Part shown: in pieces, positions 12,001-23,440 of the stretch
Layout: the number at the start of each line of letters is the position of its first letter
Numbering within the stretch: the stretch's first letter is position 1
NCBI GenBank assembly: GCA_037833965.1
Contig: AP031351.1
Span: 7,948,501 to 8,012,500 of the forward strand
Origin: Marchantia polymorpha subsp. ruderalis
Lineage: Eukaryota; Streptophyta; Marchantiopsida; Marchantiales; Marchantiaceae
Direction of reading: 5' to 3'
Length of the DNA stretch: 64,000 bases
Made by a program: the position numbers and the translations under genes
The notes under the pieces: generated by a model
The model's database searches: none
Seen by the model: the letters and a program-made list of their open reading frames with translations, nothing else
Told to the model about the DNA's origin: nothing

Positions 12001-12386
12001 TCATGTTTGGTTATCTACAACGAATTTGTCTCTTGTAGGAACACCAAAGTTAAACCCTAGGTTCATTGGTTTTGAAGCGTGTTGGTGAAGTGTCATACAA
12101 GTTGGAACTTCCGTCACATATGAAAATACATCCAGTATTTCATGTGTCACGATTGCGAAAACATGTACCACGACCAAAACAATTCACCAACCAACAAGCA
12201 CCACCTCCTCTTCCAACCTTGATAGAAGATCATGAGGAGTTTGAGGTAGAAAAGATACTCAAGAAACGAATTCGAGGTCATAAATATCCCAAAGTAGAGT
12301 ATTTGATTCAATGGAAAGGCTATCCATCCTATGAATCAACTTGGGAACCAGCTAAAAATTTAGCAAATGCACCTTTGATAGTTTAG
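8984..12386 (+). pseudogene. pol: pol polyprotein (protease, RT, RNase H, integrase, chromodomain), inactivated
   Basis: This frame copies the element's RNA into DNA and inserts it. The phase is constant from 8963 to about 12,065. Domains in order: aspartic protease with active-site DPGAT at 9158; reverse transcriptase with [22 protein letters not shown] and catalytic FLDD at 10157-10168; RNase H with TDASG near 10,600 and TDHKPL near 10,800; integrase with the H-H-C-C zinc site at about 11,140-11,270 and catalytic D, D, E in MDLVCEL, TDRGTHF and TERANR; chromodomain with EKILKKR and YLIQWKGY...STWEP at about 12,240-12,350. In-frame TGA codons at 10658-10660 and 10991-10993 cut it into three. 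A frameshift at about 12,065, where a few residues of the usual GPF region are missing, separates the chromodomain. It probably relied on frameshifting from gag, since no good ATG opens it. Confidence 0.93.
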
Positions 12387-12423
12387 GAGTTTGAACGTAT
12401 GTGCAACGAGGACGTTGCATCTT

Positions 12424-12438
12424 AAAAGGAGGGAGGTT
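12424..12438 (+). other. Polypurine tract
   Basis: AAAAGGAGGGAGGTT abuts the right LTR at 12439. It is the expected plus-strand priming site. Confidence 0.85.
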
Positions 12439-12791
12439 TGTAACTATCTTTAGTTAGTTAGAACTAAAGTAGAGGTTACTCTGAATACGGATGTAGATAC
12501 TTTAGTGTGCACTAGTCATAGCTGCCACATCAGCGATCCGCGCACTTGGTAGGTACAGAGTGGGTGTGTTAGTTGGGTGCGCCACGTCAGCGATCCGTGT
12601 GCTTGGTAGGGTTATCCGCCACGTCATCCATCCACTAGGAGTGGGATGGATGGTGGGGGATTAGATCTTATCACCTTGTACTTGTTGGTGAGAGCTATAT
12701 AAGGGAGAGGAGAACCATTGTTGGTATCTCTCATCTTCAGAGTTTATGTTTCTATCTTCGAGTGAACTTCTCTCTAAACCCTAGTGTTACA
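12439..12791 (+). repeat. 3' LTR of the chromovirus
   Basis: The LTR is 353 bp and identical to the left copy except for three transitions: C/T near the start, A/G in the GTA(A/G)ATAC word, and G/A near the end. It is followed at once by the second target-site copy CATCC. Its intact promoter words could drive transcription towards 13 kb. Confidence 0.95.
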
Positions 12792-13009
12792 CATCCTTCT
12801 TTTCCTGCATTCTACCCTGCAAGTGAATACGCGATTACTGATCTTGACTGGAGATTATGTGCTCCAGTTAAAATCTTGCAACTAAAGCTAGGAATTTTTA
12901 ACTTTAAAGATTACAACAGTTGTTAGAGCTCGATTATGGCAATTGCATGTTGTTTTTTGCATCTTTTTCATGTATCATTTTTGAGATTCCAACTATTGTG
13001 CTTCATCAT

Positions 13010-13428
13010 TGTAACACTAAGTTTAGAAAAAAATTCACTCGAAGATAAAAACATAAACTCGGAAGATGAGAGATACTAACAATGATTATCATCTCCCTTA
13101 TATAGCTCTCACCAACCAATACAAAAGATATGATCTTATCCCTATCATCCATCCCATTCCTAGTAGATAGATGACGTGGCGGATAACCCTAACAAGTATA
13201 AGGATTGCTAACGTTGCGCTCCCAAGTAACACACTAACTAACACATTCAATCTTTATCTAACAAGCACACAGTTAGTTGACGTGGCGCTGTCAACCAACA
13301 CACATATTCTCTATCTACCAAGCATGTGGATCGCTGACATGGCAACTATGACAAGTTCACGCTAAAGTATCTATATCTACATTTGGAATAACCTTTACTT
13401 TAGTTCTAACTAAATAAATATGGTTACA
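13010..13428 (-). mobile_element. Solo LTR of the same family, inverted and older
   Basis: Read on the minus strand this is a diverged LTR of the same family. It retains TGTAAC...GTTACA-type ends, the GAGAGATACTAACAATG-type leader words, the TATATAAGG box and the CCGCCACGTCATC word. It is flanked on both sides by the 5-bp duplication ATCAT (13005-13009 and 13429-13433), so it is an independent insertion reduced to one LTR by recombination. It is 419 bp rather than 353 bp because it carries an extra copy of the GCCACGTCA...CTTGGTAGG unit. Its divergence from the 353-bp LTRs shows it is much older. Confidence 0.9.
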
Positions 13429-13433
13429 ATCAT

Positions 13434-15880
13434 CATTTGTAATACCACCCAAAAAGTCATTTGTACTAAAACATATATTATCGACATTTTGAATGCTCTA
13501 AATTAGGAAGCTTTTGACTACTGGAATTTGTTGGCTCTTCTATGTGTGAAGTTCTTTCAGCCTCTTAGAATTTGTAGATGGCGATATGATGTGTTGTAAG
13601 TTGTAACATATAAAGTAGATTGTTGTCAATCACATTGTAGATTATTTGGCAGAGTATATTCTTTGCTTTGGTGAGTTTAATGTCTTCCAATCTCATCTTT
13701 TTGCAATATATGTCATTTCTGTGCAATTCTAGAAATATAAATGAGCTTAGATAGACATTACCCTATTTTCTATAATTTATTGCTTCTTAAAGAGTCTATG
13801 ATGTATCTTGTTCCGCTCTTTTGACATATCATCATTGCAAAAGTCATTTACAAACATGAAAAAAGGTAAAAGAATACAAAAAATAAAATGCTTTACTTTC
13901 TTGCAAAAGCCTCCAAAGTGCATAGAACATCATCTATAATCTTTGATAATAAATTCATCAACTTCTAACATAATAATCTTTGGTTGCATTAGAATTTGAT
14001 GAATCTTTAGTCAAAGATTAGTTAGAGGAAGGTTAGTTAGAACCTAGTTAGAGGAAGATTGTGCAATAATATTTTGCTGCAGAACTTCCTCTACTTCTTT
14101 GTGAACTTAAGCAAATACATATGAATTTAATATTGCAAGTGATAATGAATTTACCACTTACAATCAAGTTGTGCTCATGCTGCATCTTTTTTCTTCTTTT
14201 GCTTGTAGCGTACACAACTGTATACTTCAGTATTGTTTAAATTATGCTTTTATCGTGAAACACAAAGCCAACAAAAATTTTAATCTAAAATGCAACCAAC
14301 CAAATTGCAATAACCCCTTTTTCTAACAAGCTTATGAAATTTAGTACAAGATTTTTTATCAATAGTGATCCAATCAACCGATTTTGATTTATATTTGCAC
14401 TTCTTGATCCAAAGTTGCCATATAAGATTCAAACATGAAGAATTTGGCATTATCAAACAGTTGAAATGAAATTGCTGCGCTCAATTGCATTTTATCACAC
14501 AATAAGTGTGATGCTTGATCTGATTGCATTTTCATTTATATTAGGTCATCATTTTATTTTTGCTCGATTTACGATTTAAAATTTATTTGCTCATAAAGAT
14601 TCATAGACTTCTAATTTATAGTATCAAACAATCTCTACACTTTGTCTTCATCACATATGACACCGCATTGATGCTACATGCAATTTATTTGTAGATTTTG
14701 ATACTTCTTGATATTCATGATAAAGTAGTTCATCTAGTTTTGCCCGCAGCTTTATATCTTGAACATTGACACGAATAACAAAATTACTGCTGCAATTAGC
14801 GTATGGTGACATTGCGCTCCATCCCTAGAAAAATTTATCACTCTTAATATCTTTGGTTGGATCTACATAAAGGTTTCTCTTCATGATTGAACAACTTGCG
14901 ACTCCATCCAAGATAAAATAGACGATTGATGGTGTGATAGTTTGTACTTTTAAAACTCTACATTATCCATTTTATTTTACACAAGGATGAACTAAAACTT
15001 GGTAAAAATTCTACCTTATCACCCTCTACTAAGGTCTTGGTAGTGAAAACTCTAGTTTTTTGCTTAGACCCTTTGCTACTTGATTTGCATACTAGATCTT
15101 GGCGTAAATTTTTCAATTTTTTTTTTTGGACAAAGTTTCATGGAGAATATCAATCTCGCACGCTATGTTTGAACCTCGTCTCATCTCTTAATTCTTGTAG
15201 ATTTGATAACAATTGTAGTAAAAAACAAGAGATTCCATAAATATCACAAACAAAGAAACCACCTAGACTCTATTAAGGTATTCGCAATGAAAACTTTAGA
15301 TTTTTTGCTTAGACCGTTTGCTTCTTGATTTCCATACTAGATCTTGATGTGGATTTTTCAACTCTTTCTTCTTTGACAAAGTCTCCTGTAGAATATCAAT
15401 CTGGTTGATCTCGCACAATATGTCTGAACTTCGTCTCTCAATTCTTGTAATTTTGATATCAATTGTAGAAAAAACAAGAGAATCTCTAAACATCAGAAAC
15501 AAATAAGCCACCTAGACACAAACATATGTGATTCAATGTAGCTCGCGTTACTATTTTATACAAGGTAACACAAACACTAGGTCCAACTCTAAGTATAATC
15601 ATAGTTTGATTAACTAACATTTAACCCAAGATTCAATCAACGTTAACACTTATAGTTTGATAAAACACATGTTGCTCATCACTTGCAAGCCAAAAGACAA
15701 TAGATTTGTGATAAGACATGGTTCTTACATATTCATAGCACTTGTGCGAGGGAAGCAAAACTTACAATATTGGGGATCAGCCACATCCTACCACTTTGGT
15801 TTCTAACGCTGATTTGATGGGGTCTTATCATCCTTTTCGTTGTATTAGTAGCAATTAGAAAAAAAAATACATAAACCTCC
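13434..15880. other. AT-rich intergenic DNA with a duplication and a dispersed repeat
   Basis: No gene is recognisable. It includes the 244-bp tandem duplication at 15,031-15,518 (listed separately). At about 15,662-15,880 it carries a repeat also found at 5.3-5.6 kb and, in part, at 52.0 kb. Confidence 0.55.
15031..15518. repeat. Tandem duplication, two diverged units of about 244 bp
   Basis: Unit 1 starts AAGGTCTTGG at 15031 and unit 2 starts AAGGTATTCG at 15275. They share long words in the same order, such as TTTTTTGCTTAGACC, CATACTAGATCTTG, GAATATCAATCT and CCACCTAGAC, at an offset of about 244 bp. Short open frames in each unit are by-products. Divergence of roughly a fifth suggests an old duplication. 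Confidence 0.8.
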
Positions 15881-16600
15881 GATTCGTTCGACCTATAGCG
15901 ATGGAGCAGTATGGGTCAATCCGTGTGGCCAGTTCGCCAAAAAGTGAAGCAATCTACGGTCGAAACCTCCCGAAAGTGAGAATGTGCTCGTCTACATGCA
16001 CCGCATCTCGGAAACGCGTCATCCGAGCAGATGCAGTGGATCTGGACGAAGATACGGTACCGGACTAGGAATATGCGCATGCGGGAAGAGAATGGCATGA
16101 TGCGTTACGGAGCGAGAGATATTCGCTCAGCCCCTGCGACGCTCGCGCGGCAGCAGCTGCCCTTCAAATCGTCGTCGCCTCGCTCTCCCGGTGCTTCGCT
16201 CGCCCGAGCATATGACGCAGAGATCGCATAAATCCCCCCAGCGACCCCGCTCGATCCTCACTGACTCCTCGTCCCTTTCACACGGGGACCGTTCGGGACT
16301 TTGTAACGCTTCTCGTATTGTAATATAAGTGTGATTCGCTTCGTCGAGAATAGGAATAGTGGGAGGATGATTTTTCGATTTATTAACCGAATGCGCTCGG
16401 GTGGATCCGAATTGTGCGAGCTCGGCATGTACGCGGGCGAAGCGATCGATGCACGTCAAGGTCCAGGAGGTCGTGCATCGGATGTCGTCGCTGCGGCTGG
16501 GGAGAATCGGTTCGAACGAGGATGAACGACGATCGATCTGATCTGATCTGATCTGATTCGATCCGGTATAAGTTGCGGAGGAGGACAAGCACGAGGAAAT
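15881..16600 (+). promoter_or_regulatory. GC-rich promoter / 5' leader region of the carrier gene
   Basis: Base composition changes sharply from AT-rich to GC-rich at about 15.9 kb and stays so up to the carrier start codon, as expected for a promoter and leader. A (GATCT) repeat run lies at about 16,532-16,555. I do not see a convincing TATA box, and the transcription start cannot be placed. Confidence 0.45.
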
Positions 16601-19267
16601 ATGGCAGTCGGGAAGAGGATCGAGGCCCACCAGCGAACGAATGGCGATTGGTCCGACAACTTCTTCTCTGGAGCGAGTGCTTCGCTTTGTTCCAAAGTCA
16701 TTCTTCAGCCCTTCGATACGTCGAAGACCGTCCTGCAGGTGACTGCCTACAGAGCCTTGACTACTGACCACTGCCCGAATCCTCCTCGCCTGAGCTCTGC
16801 TTTCCTCCCGATCCCGACCGCGTCAATCTGAGATCGAATAGAATCGCACGTAAGTCCGGGAGGAAGCCAGCGGAGGCGAGCTGGGTGTCAGCAGCTGTGA
16901 GGATGGACACCAGTGCGATGCAGAATTGTGGCTTTTGATGACTGCGTTGATCGCGATGTAAGGATCGCTGTAACCTCGTTGCTTCTCGTGGACTGGGTTC
17001 AGGCGACGAAGGAACTGAGAGGAGGGTATACCAACTTGGCTCAGTGCATGGTAGGTTTGGTACGAAACAGAGGATTCGGCGCTTTGTACACGGGCTTCTT
17101 GGCATCCATCGCGGTCTCGGCTCCGTCTTCTGCAGTCTTCGCAGCAGGTTACGAATTCTCCAAAGCATGGGTAGAAAAAGCATCCCACGATTCGGCTCTG
17201 CCGCTGCTGCAACTGGCTCCCGTGCTGGCTGCTGCGTTTGGGAACGTGGCGGCCAGTGTGGTGAGAGTTCCCCCGGAAATCATCAAACAGCGCGTGCAGG
17301 CTGGAATTTATCGGTAATTCACGTAAATCTATCTGCCCGGCAGTTTTGCGTTGTGCGTCAAATTGTTATTTTTTAAAAGTTTTTTTAACGATTTTTAGTT
17401 CATGCGCAGTAATGTGTTTGAGGCGACGACTTCCGTCTGGCTTAAGGAGGGCTTTACGGGCTTTTATCGGGGCTACACAGCGATGGTAGTTTTCAAAAAA
17501 CCTTCTGCCTAGGGATGAAATGTGTAGGACTCGTGATTGGATATCGACGATAGAGTTAGCAACAAATTCTAGTGTTATTGTCATTATTATTGTACGTTCT
17601 TAGAAAAGAACGAATGATATATAGGGTGCAATTGCTCTGCCTAGAATTAGGAATTCTACAGCAAGCTGCATGCCATTCTCTCCATGTGTCAGAAGTGGAT
17701 CGGGTAATATACAGCGCAGTTGTTGGCAGTAGTGAAGTGAATTCGAGCTCATTGTTGCGTTGATCCAGGTCCGGAGATTTGACTCTTGCCTCGTGCGTAT
17801 CAGTGACAATATTCCATTTGTTCTTGGTTGCTTGGTTCTAATACAGGTGGCTCGAGATATTCCGTACTCCGCACTTCAGTTTATGACCTTCGAGATTTTG
17901 AAAAAGCGTAGGCTGAGGACTCGCTTCAAGTCCAAGCAGCAGGGCAAACCAAAAAACGGCGAAGGCATGATGACTGATATGTGGATGGGAGCTGTAAGCA
18001 GCCTGTTTTTGCCCTGTTCAAGAAATGGAGTTTTCCAGGGCATAGTATATAATTTTCTGTCGTTGTGTCTTCTTTAGGATGGTTGCATTTGGCTTTACTG
18101 TGAGGCTATGGGAAATATTCTGAATATGTTATAACAGAGAAGCTTGAATGGATTCGGATTACCTGAATGTGATTTTTCATCCGTGAAGTCTTGAAAAGCC
18201 TGCAGAAGTCTTGGTGCACTGGTTAATGAGTACCAACATGAAGCTGAATTTTCGCAGATTGCGGGAGCGGTTGCAAGTACTTTGACGACTCCATTGGACG
18301 TGGTGAAAACCAGAGTCATGACACAAACCTTCGCAGGAAGAGCTGTATATCCCGGACTTCCTGCCACCGTAAAGCAAATCTGGATAGAAGAAGTATGGCC
18401 AACTTTACCTTCATGTCAATTGAATATTGCGCTTCTTCATCACTATAACAATGGACCTGACAGTAGGCCGCCAACATCAAGCAGGTAAGCTGAAATACTT
18501 TGTTTTTGCAGGGCCTCGTTGGTTTCGGACGTGGAATGCTGCCGAGAGTCCTATACAAGGTAATATAAGGCTAATTTCCACCTCTTAAACATTATTCAAA
18601 TTGTCAGATACTTTCATGGTGCACGAGTCGGTGGATAAAGTGACGATCTTGAAACCTTTGGGCTAGTACACTGCTAGGAACCTATCTCCAAGCCTGTGTC
18701 TTCTTAAGTCTTCGTGTCCCACGCTCTGATGGCTCTCAGACTGCTCTGCATATGTGATACAACGTAGGTTCCGGCATCTGCAGTATTTCTAGTCTGCTAC
18801 GAAGCTATGAAAAGGATTCTGTCCTCTGCGAGACGGGCTCGGCAACTGAAACACATGAAATCGGAGAAAGCAAGCTTCATCCCTATTCACCCAATCGCAG
18901 AAGGTAATCAAACGTTATGTTGTGTTTTTAACACTTGCCAATTCTGAAGGTGGAATCCCTCTGTTCATTGTTAGTTTCTATGCTCTCGCGAACCCAGTCC
19001 GCACCTGAGATGATTTTGATAACCTGGGCTGTGACATGGACTGCTCCTTCATATCTTCTTAATCACGAAGAACTCCGAACTCTGTGCATCTTGGTATTTG
19101 GTTATGCATCCATCTGCTAGACGTTTGTTTCATCGTATATGTATATGTGTCATCGACGACATTCTAATGCAGTTAAAAGTCTCATTATTGATATGGAATG
19201 AATTATTGCAGACTGTAAGCTTTCAACAGAAGCGACCGTTAGGAAGGCCAAGCCAGCAATCGCGTAG
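16601..19267 (+). CDS. Mitochondrial carrier family protein (SLC25 type), eight exons
   Basis: This is a six-helix membrane transporter of the mitochondrial carrier family, normally in the inner mitochondrial (sometimes plastid) membrane. Inferred exons: 16601-16738, 17003-17313, 17410-17485, 17847-17993, 18258-18392, 18512-18559, 18768-18903, 19212-19267. All introns are GT..AG and phases join cleanly to give 348 residues, normal for the family. The three signature repeats are seen as QPFDTSKTVLQ (about residue 36), VPPEIIKQRVQ (about 136) and TPLDVVKTRVM (about 232), each with P-x-D/E-x-x-K/R. GFGRGMLPRVLYK follows in the third repeat. Repeat two resembles S-adenosylmethionine carriers most closely in my reading, but substrate is uncertain. 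The C-terminal tail of about 50 residues after the last helix is lysine-rich. The start is the first ATG after the GC-rich leader. Confidence 0.88.
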
Positions 19268-19331
19268 ACGGTGTTATATGGTTGTACAGTGAATTTATGT
19301 ACATTGATAGGCAACTTTCGTGTAACGTATA

Positions 19332-19652
19332 AGGGGCGGGGAAGTGAGTTGTACATTAGTTTGAAATGCTTGCTGAGGTGGTCTTCTGACATGTACACTA
19401 AAGGTAGTTGCAGTTTATGAGAGTTTCACGAGATATTTTCTCCATCGGAATGGTACAGTAAGATGCTGGTATGTACAGAGTTTGCAAAATCCGGGTCGGG
19501 AAAGTAAATTGTATATTAGTTTGAGATGCTGGGTGAGGTTGCTTTCTGACATTTACACTAGAGGTAGTTGCAGTTCATGAGAGTTTCATGATTGTATTTA
19601 CTCCATGGACATCGTACAGTAAAGTGCTGTTTTGTACAGGGTTTTCAAAATA
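19332..19652. repeat. Tandem duplication of about 160 bp downstream of the carrier gene
   Basis: Two units at an offset of 160 bp share long words in order, such as ATTAGTTTGA(A/G)ATGCT, GGTAGTTGCAGTT(T/C)ATGAGAGTTTCA and GTACAG(A/G)GTTTTCAAAAT-like ends. It lies just 3' of the carrier stop codon, probably in the 3' UTR, so copy number could affect transcript end or stability. Confidence 0.85.
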
Positions 19653-19749
19653 TTTGTATACGATTGACGTGTCACAACGCTCAATTTTTAGCAAGTAGAT
19701 TGTGAGAAGTCTATCTCCACATCTCTGTACAGAATTTAGGTGGAATTGA

Positions 19750-20241
19750 CTAGGGGTGAGGAAACATAAGAAAAACGTAGTTTTCGTAAGTTTTATCATC
19801 GACAAAACCGAGGAAAGGAATTTGATTATCAAGCTTGGTGACAAATTCAATACTAACTGTCAAAACCGAATTATAATCCTCGGCATCATATTTCTTTATG
19901 TAAGAAAAGTTGAAAGAATTTCGCGTGTCTCCATTATATGACACTCCTATCCATATTTTTAGGTTAAAATCTGCAGGGCCTACTATCTTACTTCCTTCCA
20001 TTCATTTAGCACCTGTATCTCCTGGCTCCGAGTTCTGTTGGTCCATTTCAATATTACACCACTGCAGTTCATTTTGGATTAAAAGTCTGCTTTTGAAACA
20101 ACTGTCTTGTTTCCTTGTGAGGGCCACCTGAAGCTCTTTACCTTGATAGTTGCGTCTCTCCACACCTTTGGTAGTTAGTACAGACTCTAATTTGTAGTTA
20201 CCGAAGCTTTTGTCGAAAAATTCATCTGTTTTCCGCGGCAA
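19750..20241 (-). pseudogene. Unrecognised minus-strand reading frame split by one TGA
   Basis: On the minus strand one phase stays open from 20241 to 19750 apart from a TGA at 20002-20004. It would give 79 plus 83 residues. The amino-acid make-up is mixed and protein-like (for example LQVALTRKQDSCF, WIGVSYNGDTRN, VTKLDNQIPFLGFVDD), unlike the low-complexity frames around it. An in-frame TAA lies directly upstream of 20241, and the CAG at 20223-20225 on this strand could serve as a 3' splice site, so it may be an exon of a decayed gene. I do not recognise the family. Confidence 0.35.
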
Positions 20242-21127
20242 TTAATATTAATCTGCTTTTAACAATATACTCACAGCTAATATACTACAAACTTCGTAGT
20301 GTTTCTAAGGCGACGATACTCTTCCTTGTCATGTGAATTTCTGCCAACGCTCTTCTAAAATCGTACGATATGTTTAACGGTGCATCTTCCACACTTACTG
20401 TCTCCGCTTGCCATATCTCAGATTAGCCCATAGGTCTCATTCACTATTATAAGAGGATCTAATTGTATATGAAAACTGATCGGGAGAGTCCCGCGGCAGC
20501 GGCAGTCATTCACTTATACGTCCATTTTAAATAGAAAAATTCTTCCATCATGCTTTCTCCTATCTCGAGGCTTCTTCGACATTCCTTTAGGCAGATCATA
20601 GCACGTTAAATTCTAACTTCTGACTCATACTTAGCACATGTAGACAGTTTCTATGAGCTAGTGTACGGGTAATAAATAGATGGATGATTCTCATCTCTCA
20701 CCATCTCCTTCTATCTTCAGACAACAGCAATCTTCGCCATTTATGTGGTGTTTACGTTCACCCACAAAGATAGGAGTGGGATTCATCAATTACATCAGGG
20801 AGCGTTTACTCCTCACTCGTATCATCATTTATATCCTTGTTTTTATATTGCATAGGTTAAACTGCTATAGTGATTGCTCTTACTTTGAGATCTTCTCAAT
20901 GTGGAACGTCCAATACATCCATTATTTGAATACATACGCAGTGTTACTATTAACATAAGGAAAAATTGCTAAGAAACAGCTCCTACTACTTTTCTTTTCA
21001 ACGGCATATATTTATGTAACTTATAATAGCTTTTGTATAGGTGGCAGGTAAGTTTGCTTGATACATGTAGTATCAATCTTCTCATGAAGAGTAAGAACAG
21101 AAGTAATAAATAATAAGAACATATAAC

Positions 21128-21167
21128 GAGATTTGGTAGAATGTCTAGAGATTTGGTAGAATGTCTA
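21128..21167. repeat. 20-bp direct repeat, two copies
   Basis: GAGATTTGGTAGAATGTCTA occurs twice head to tail without mismatch. Confidence 0.95.
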
Positions 21168-21630
21168 GAGAAAGTTTAGAACATACAACATTGATCTATA
21201 TGTAACATCATGTAGCTAATAAGTACTCGCCTTATTATACTGATGTCATTTTTTGATTCACTTGGGTTATAGGGTCTGAGTATAAATTTCCAATCTTTCT
21301 AATGGATAGTTATTTTTCTGCAAATTTAGAGCATATTTGTGCCTAGTCTTTTATAGTTTTACATACCATACATTGCCATGCTCTAGAAACTGGGGTTGAT
21401 TCCCGAGTTCATTAGACACCATGAATACCTCGGAATTGTGCCCAGCCTAAGAATTTAACAATAGTTTCGAAGTGTGACAAGCCTAAAACTCTAACAATAG
21501 CTAATCCTCGAGTATAAGCCAGGAAATTTTATGAAACCAATATCTTTGTCGAATGAACCAGTAGCTTGATTGAAAGCAGCATAAAAACGAATCACATTCA
21601 GCTTGATTCATAAACTTAACAATAATGGAG

Positions 21631-21700
21631 GTTTGTTTCCATTACAAAAAGAAGGTTTGTTTCCATTACAAAAAGAAGTTTTGTTTCCATTACAAAAAGA
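21631..21700. repeat. 24-bp tandem repeat, three copies
   Basis: Three near-identical units, each containing GTTTCCATTACAAAAAGA, follow one another with a period of 24 bp. Confidence 0.9.
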
Positions 21701-21915
21701 TTGAGCCAAATCCAGATTAGTAACATCAAGTGTTTCAGCCAAGACTTAGTGACAACACTTTTCATTTAAATCATTTTTTCATTCAACAACCATTTCCCAT
21801 TTACTTCACCTCTTTCTTCTCAGATTCAGATAACCCAGAAATCCTCACGTTATTTCTACAAGCAAATTGACTAGCCTTTTCAATCTTTTGCTCTTGACAA
21901 AAAAAGACATTAGCA

Positions 21916-22026
21916 GACAAGTTATCACCCGCAAGAAAAAAGCTACATGGGGTAGACAAGTTATCACCCGCAAGAAAAAAGCTACATGGGGTAGACAAGT
22001 TATCACCCTCAAGAATAAAGCTACAT
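21916..22026. repeat. 39-bp tandem repeat, three copies
   Basis: Units start with GACAAGTTATCACCC at 21916, 21955 and 21994. The first two are almost identical and the third has a few changes. The minus-strand translation repeats a 13-residue unit, which accounts for the small open frames there. Confidence 0.93.
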
Positions 22027-23440
22027 GAGATAATTTAACAAGCTCGGATAGCAAAATTTATAAGTTTGAATGCTGTAGAAAGAATAATTAGCTGTCAAAT
22101 GTCGCTGCAATTTTTGTCCGCCATAAGCATATGAACTTTAGAGTGCACTCAACCACCTCACTTATCTTAACTAATACAGCGGCATGTATGAGTTCAGTTT
22201 GAAATCGACCAACAATTTTTTTTCATCGCAGAGATCGTATAATCCGAGTGAACCACTAAGTGATGTATGTATAGTAGGATGAGATCTAATTAGCCCGGGT
22301 GAAGGATAACTAGCCGCTCTCAACGTCATTCTTATCAATATTTTCAATTAACACAATATCATCATATTTTAATACTTGACAAAGAAATTGTTTTAAAATC
22401 ATTTACATGTGAAGATGAAATCTACCTTTTACATATACTTATGTATATTTGTACTGAATTGTACACAACTCTCAATTTCTCATGGAACTTGTACATCGCT
22501 TCAATTTCTTGAATCGGCTTTAATTGCAAACGGTGCTGCTTTCTATTTTCCATGAGTTTAATCAAACTCGTTGAGAGGTAGGTTTAACTCTTATATCTCA
22601 AAAACTACTTTTGTTCTCAATCATAGCACCTTGCACATGCGATCGCGTTCCATGGCTGTGTACACTTGATGATGCTTTTCAAGAGAATCAATAAAACTTC
22701 ACATCATTTGATCCGATCTAACCTCTAAATTTCTGCACCGCTATACAAAAAATACAATGTCTTAGTTTGTAAAAATAGAAGATCATTGTCATTCATCACA
22801 CTTGATAAACTTCAAGTTTGTAGAGTTTATGAAAACTTATCACATGTTCCTCCTTCATAACTTTCACAAGACATTGTAGCCAATCAAGCTTATTACTAGT
22901 CTTTTTCGTTTTATATAGCTCTGTTTAATTTTATCCAGCTCCAAGAAGAGCAACACAAGAATTTAAATATGTAATATATATATATATATATACCTTGAAA
23001 ATTGGCTTTGACGTTTTTGTGCGCAAGGCATAAGACTTGTAAAATAACTTATGTCGCCATATGTTTTTTTTAGGCAGATTTGGCCAAAGAAAATCCACCC
23101 GTATTAATATTTATTTTCCATCATATTTTTGCACAGTCAACTAAGTTTCTTCTAAAATTATAAGAATATATCTCAAGAAAATTATCAGAATAATCTTTTT
23201 CAAATGAATCAAATATAGATCATATTGTTTCCAATGTTTCATATCCTCTTGCAAATCTTACAGACCTTCTACCACTAGATTGGGATGACCCACTAAACCA
23301 TTACAAACGTCACTAAGTGAGTGTAGTGGTAGCGAAGATCAGCATATTTCATTTTCTAGTTAACTCTAGTGGTGCACGTCGGCACTTGATCAATAAAGGC
23401 AGTTAACTATGGTGATGTGACAGAGGGCGAGCTTCTCGAG

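Larger units (their letters stand above)
6875..12791 (+). mobile_element. Ty3/gypsy chromovirus LTR retrotransposon, complete but mutated
   Basis: The element is complete from end to end. Two 353-bp LTRs begin TGTAAC and end GTTACA. The 5-bp target duplication CATCC lies at 6870-6874 and 12792-12796. A primer-binding site complementary to initiator tRNA-Met follows the left LTR and a purine tract precedes the right one. Gene order is gag (CCHC knuckle), protease, reverse transcriptase, RNase H, integrase, chromodomain, which defines a plant chromovirus; I cannot assign the clade. The LTRs differ at only three positions (99.2 % identity), so insertion is fairly recent. Even so, the coding part carries three in-frame TGA codons (8697, 10658, 10991) and a frameshift near 12,065, so this copy cannot make its own intact proteins. 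Confidence 0.97.
20242..23440. other. Intergenic DNA with short tandem repeats
   Basis: No supported gene. A 92-codon plus-strand frame at 20,680-20,958 has no recognisable domain. Three small tandem arrays are listed separately, and an AT microsatellite lies near 22,975-22,992. The words GATCTAATTAGCC and GGATAACTAGCC near 22,285-22,315 resemble the LTR-like remnant at 63.6-63.7 kb. Confidence 0.5.

Noticed and set aside
16127..16771. A 214-codon minus-strand open frame across the carrier promoter and first exon
   Set aside because: It lies antisense to a well-supported exon in GC-rich DNA, has low-complexity Ser/Arg content and includes the translated GATCT repeat.
20680..20958. 92-codon plus-strand frame with hydrophobic stretch
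   Set aside because: No homology recognised, no splice or leader context, and AT-driven hydrophobic residues.
21916..22026. CRISPR-like array of three 39-bp units
   Set aside because: The units are contiguous without variable spacers and the genome is a plant nucleus; it is an ordinary tandem repeat.
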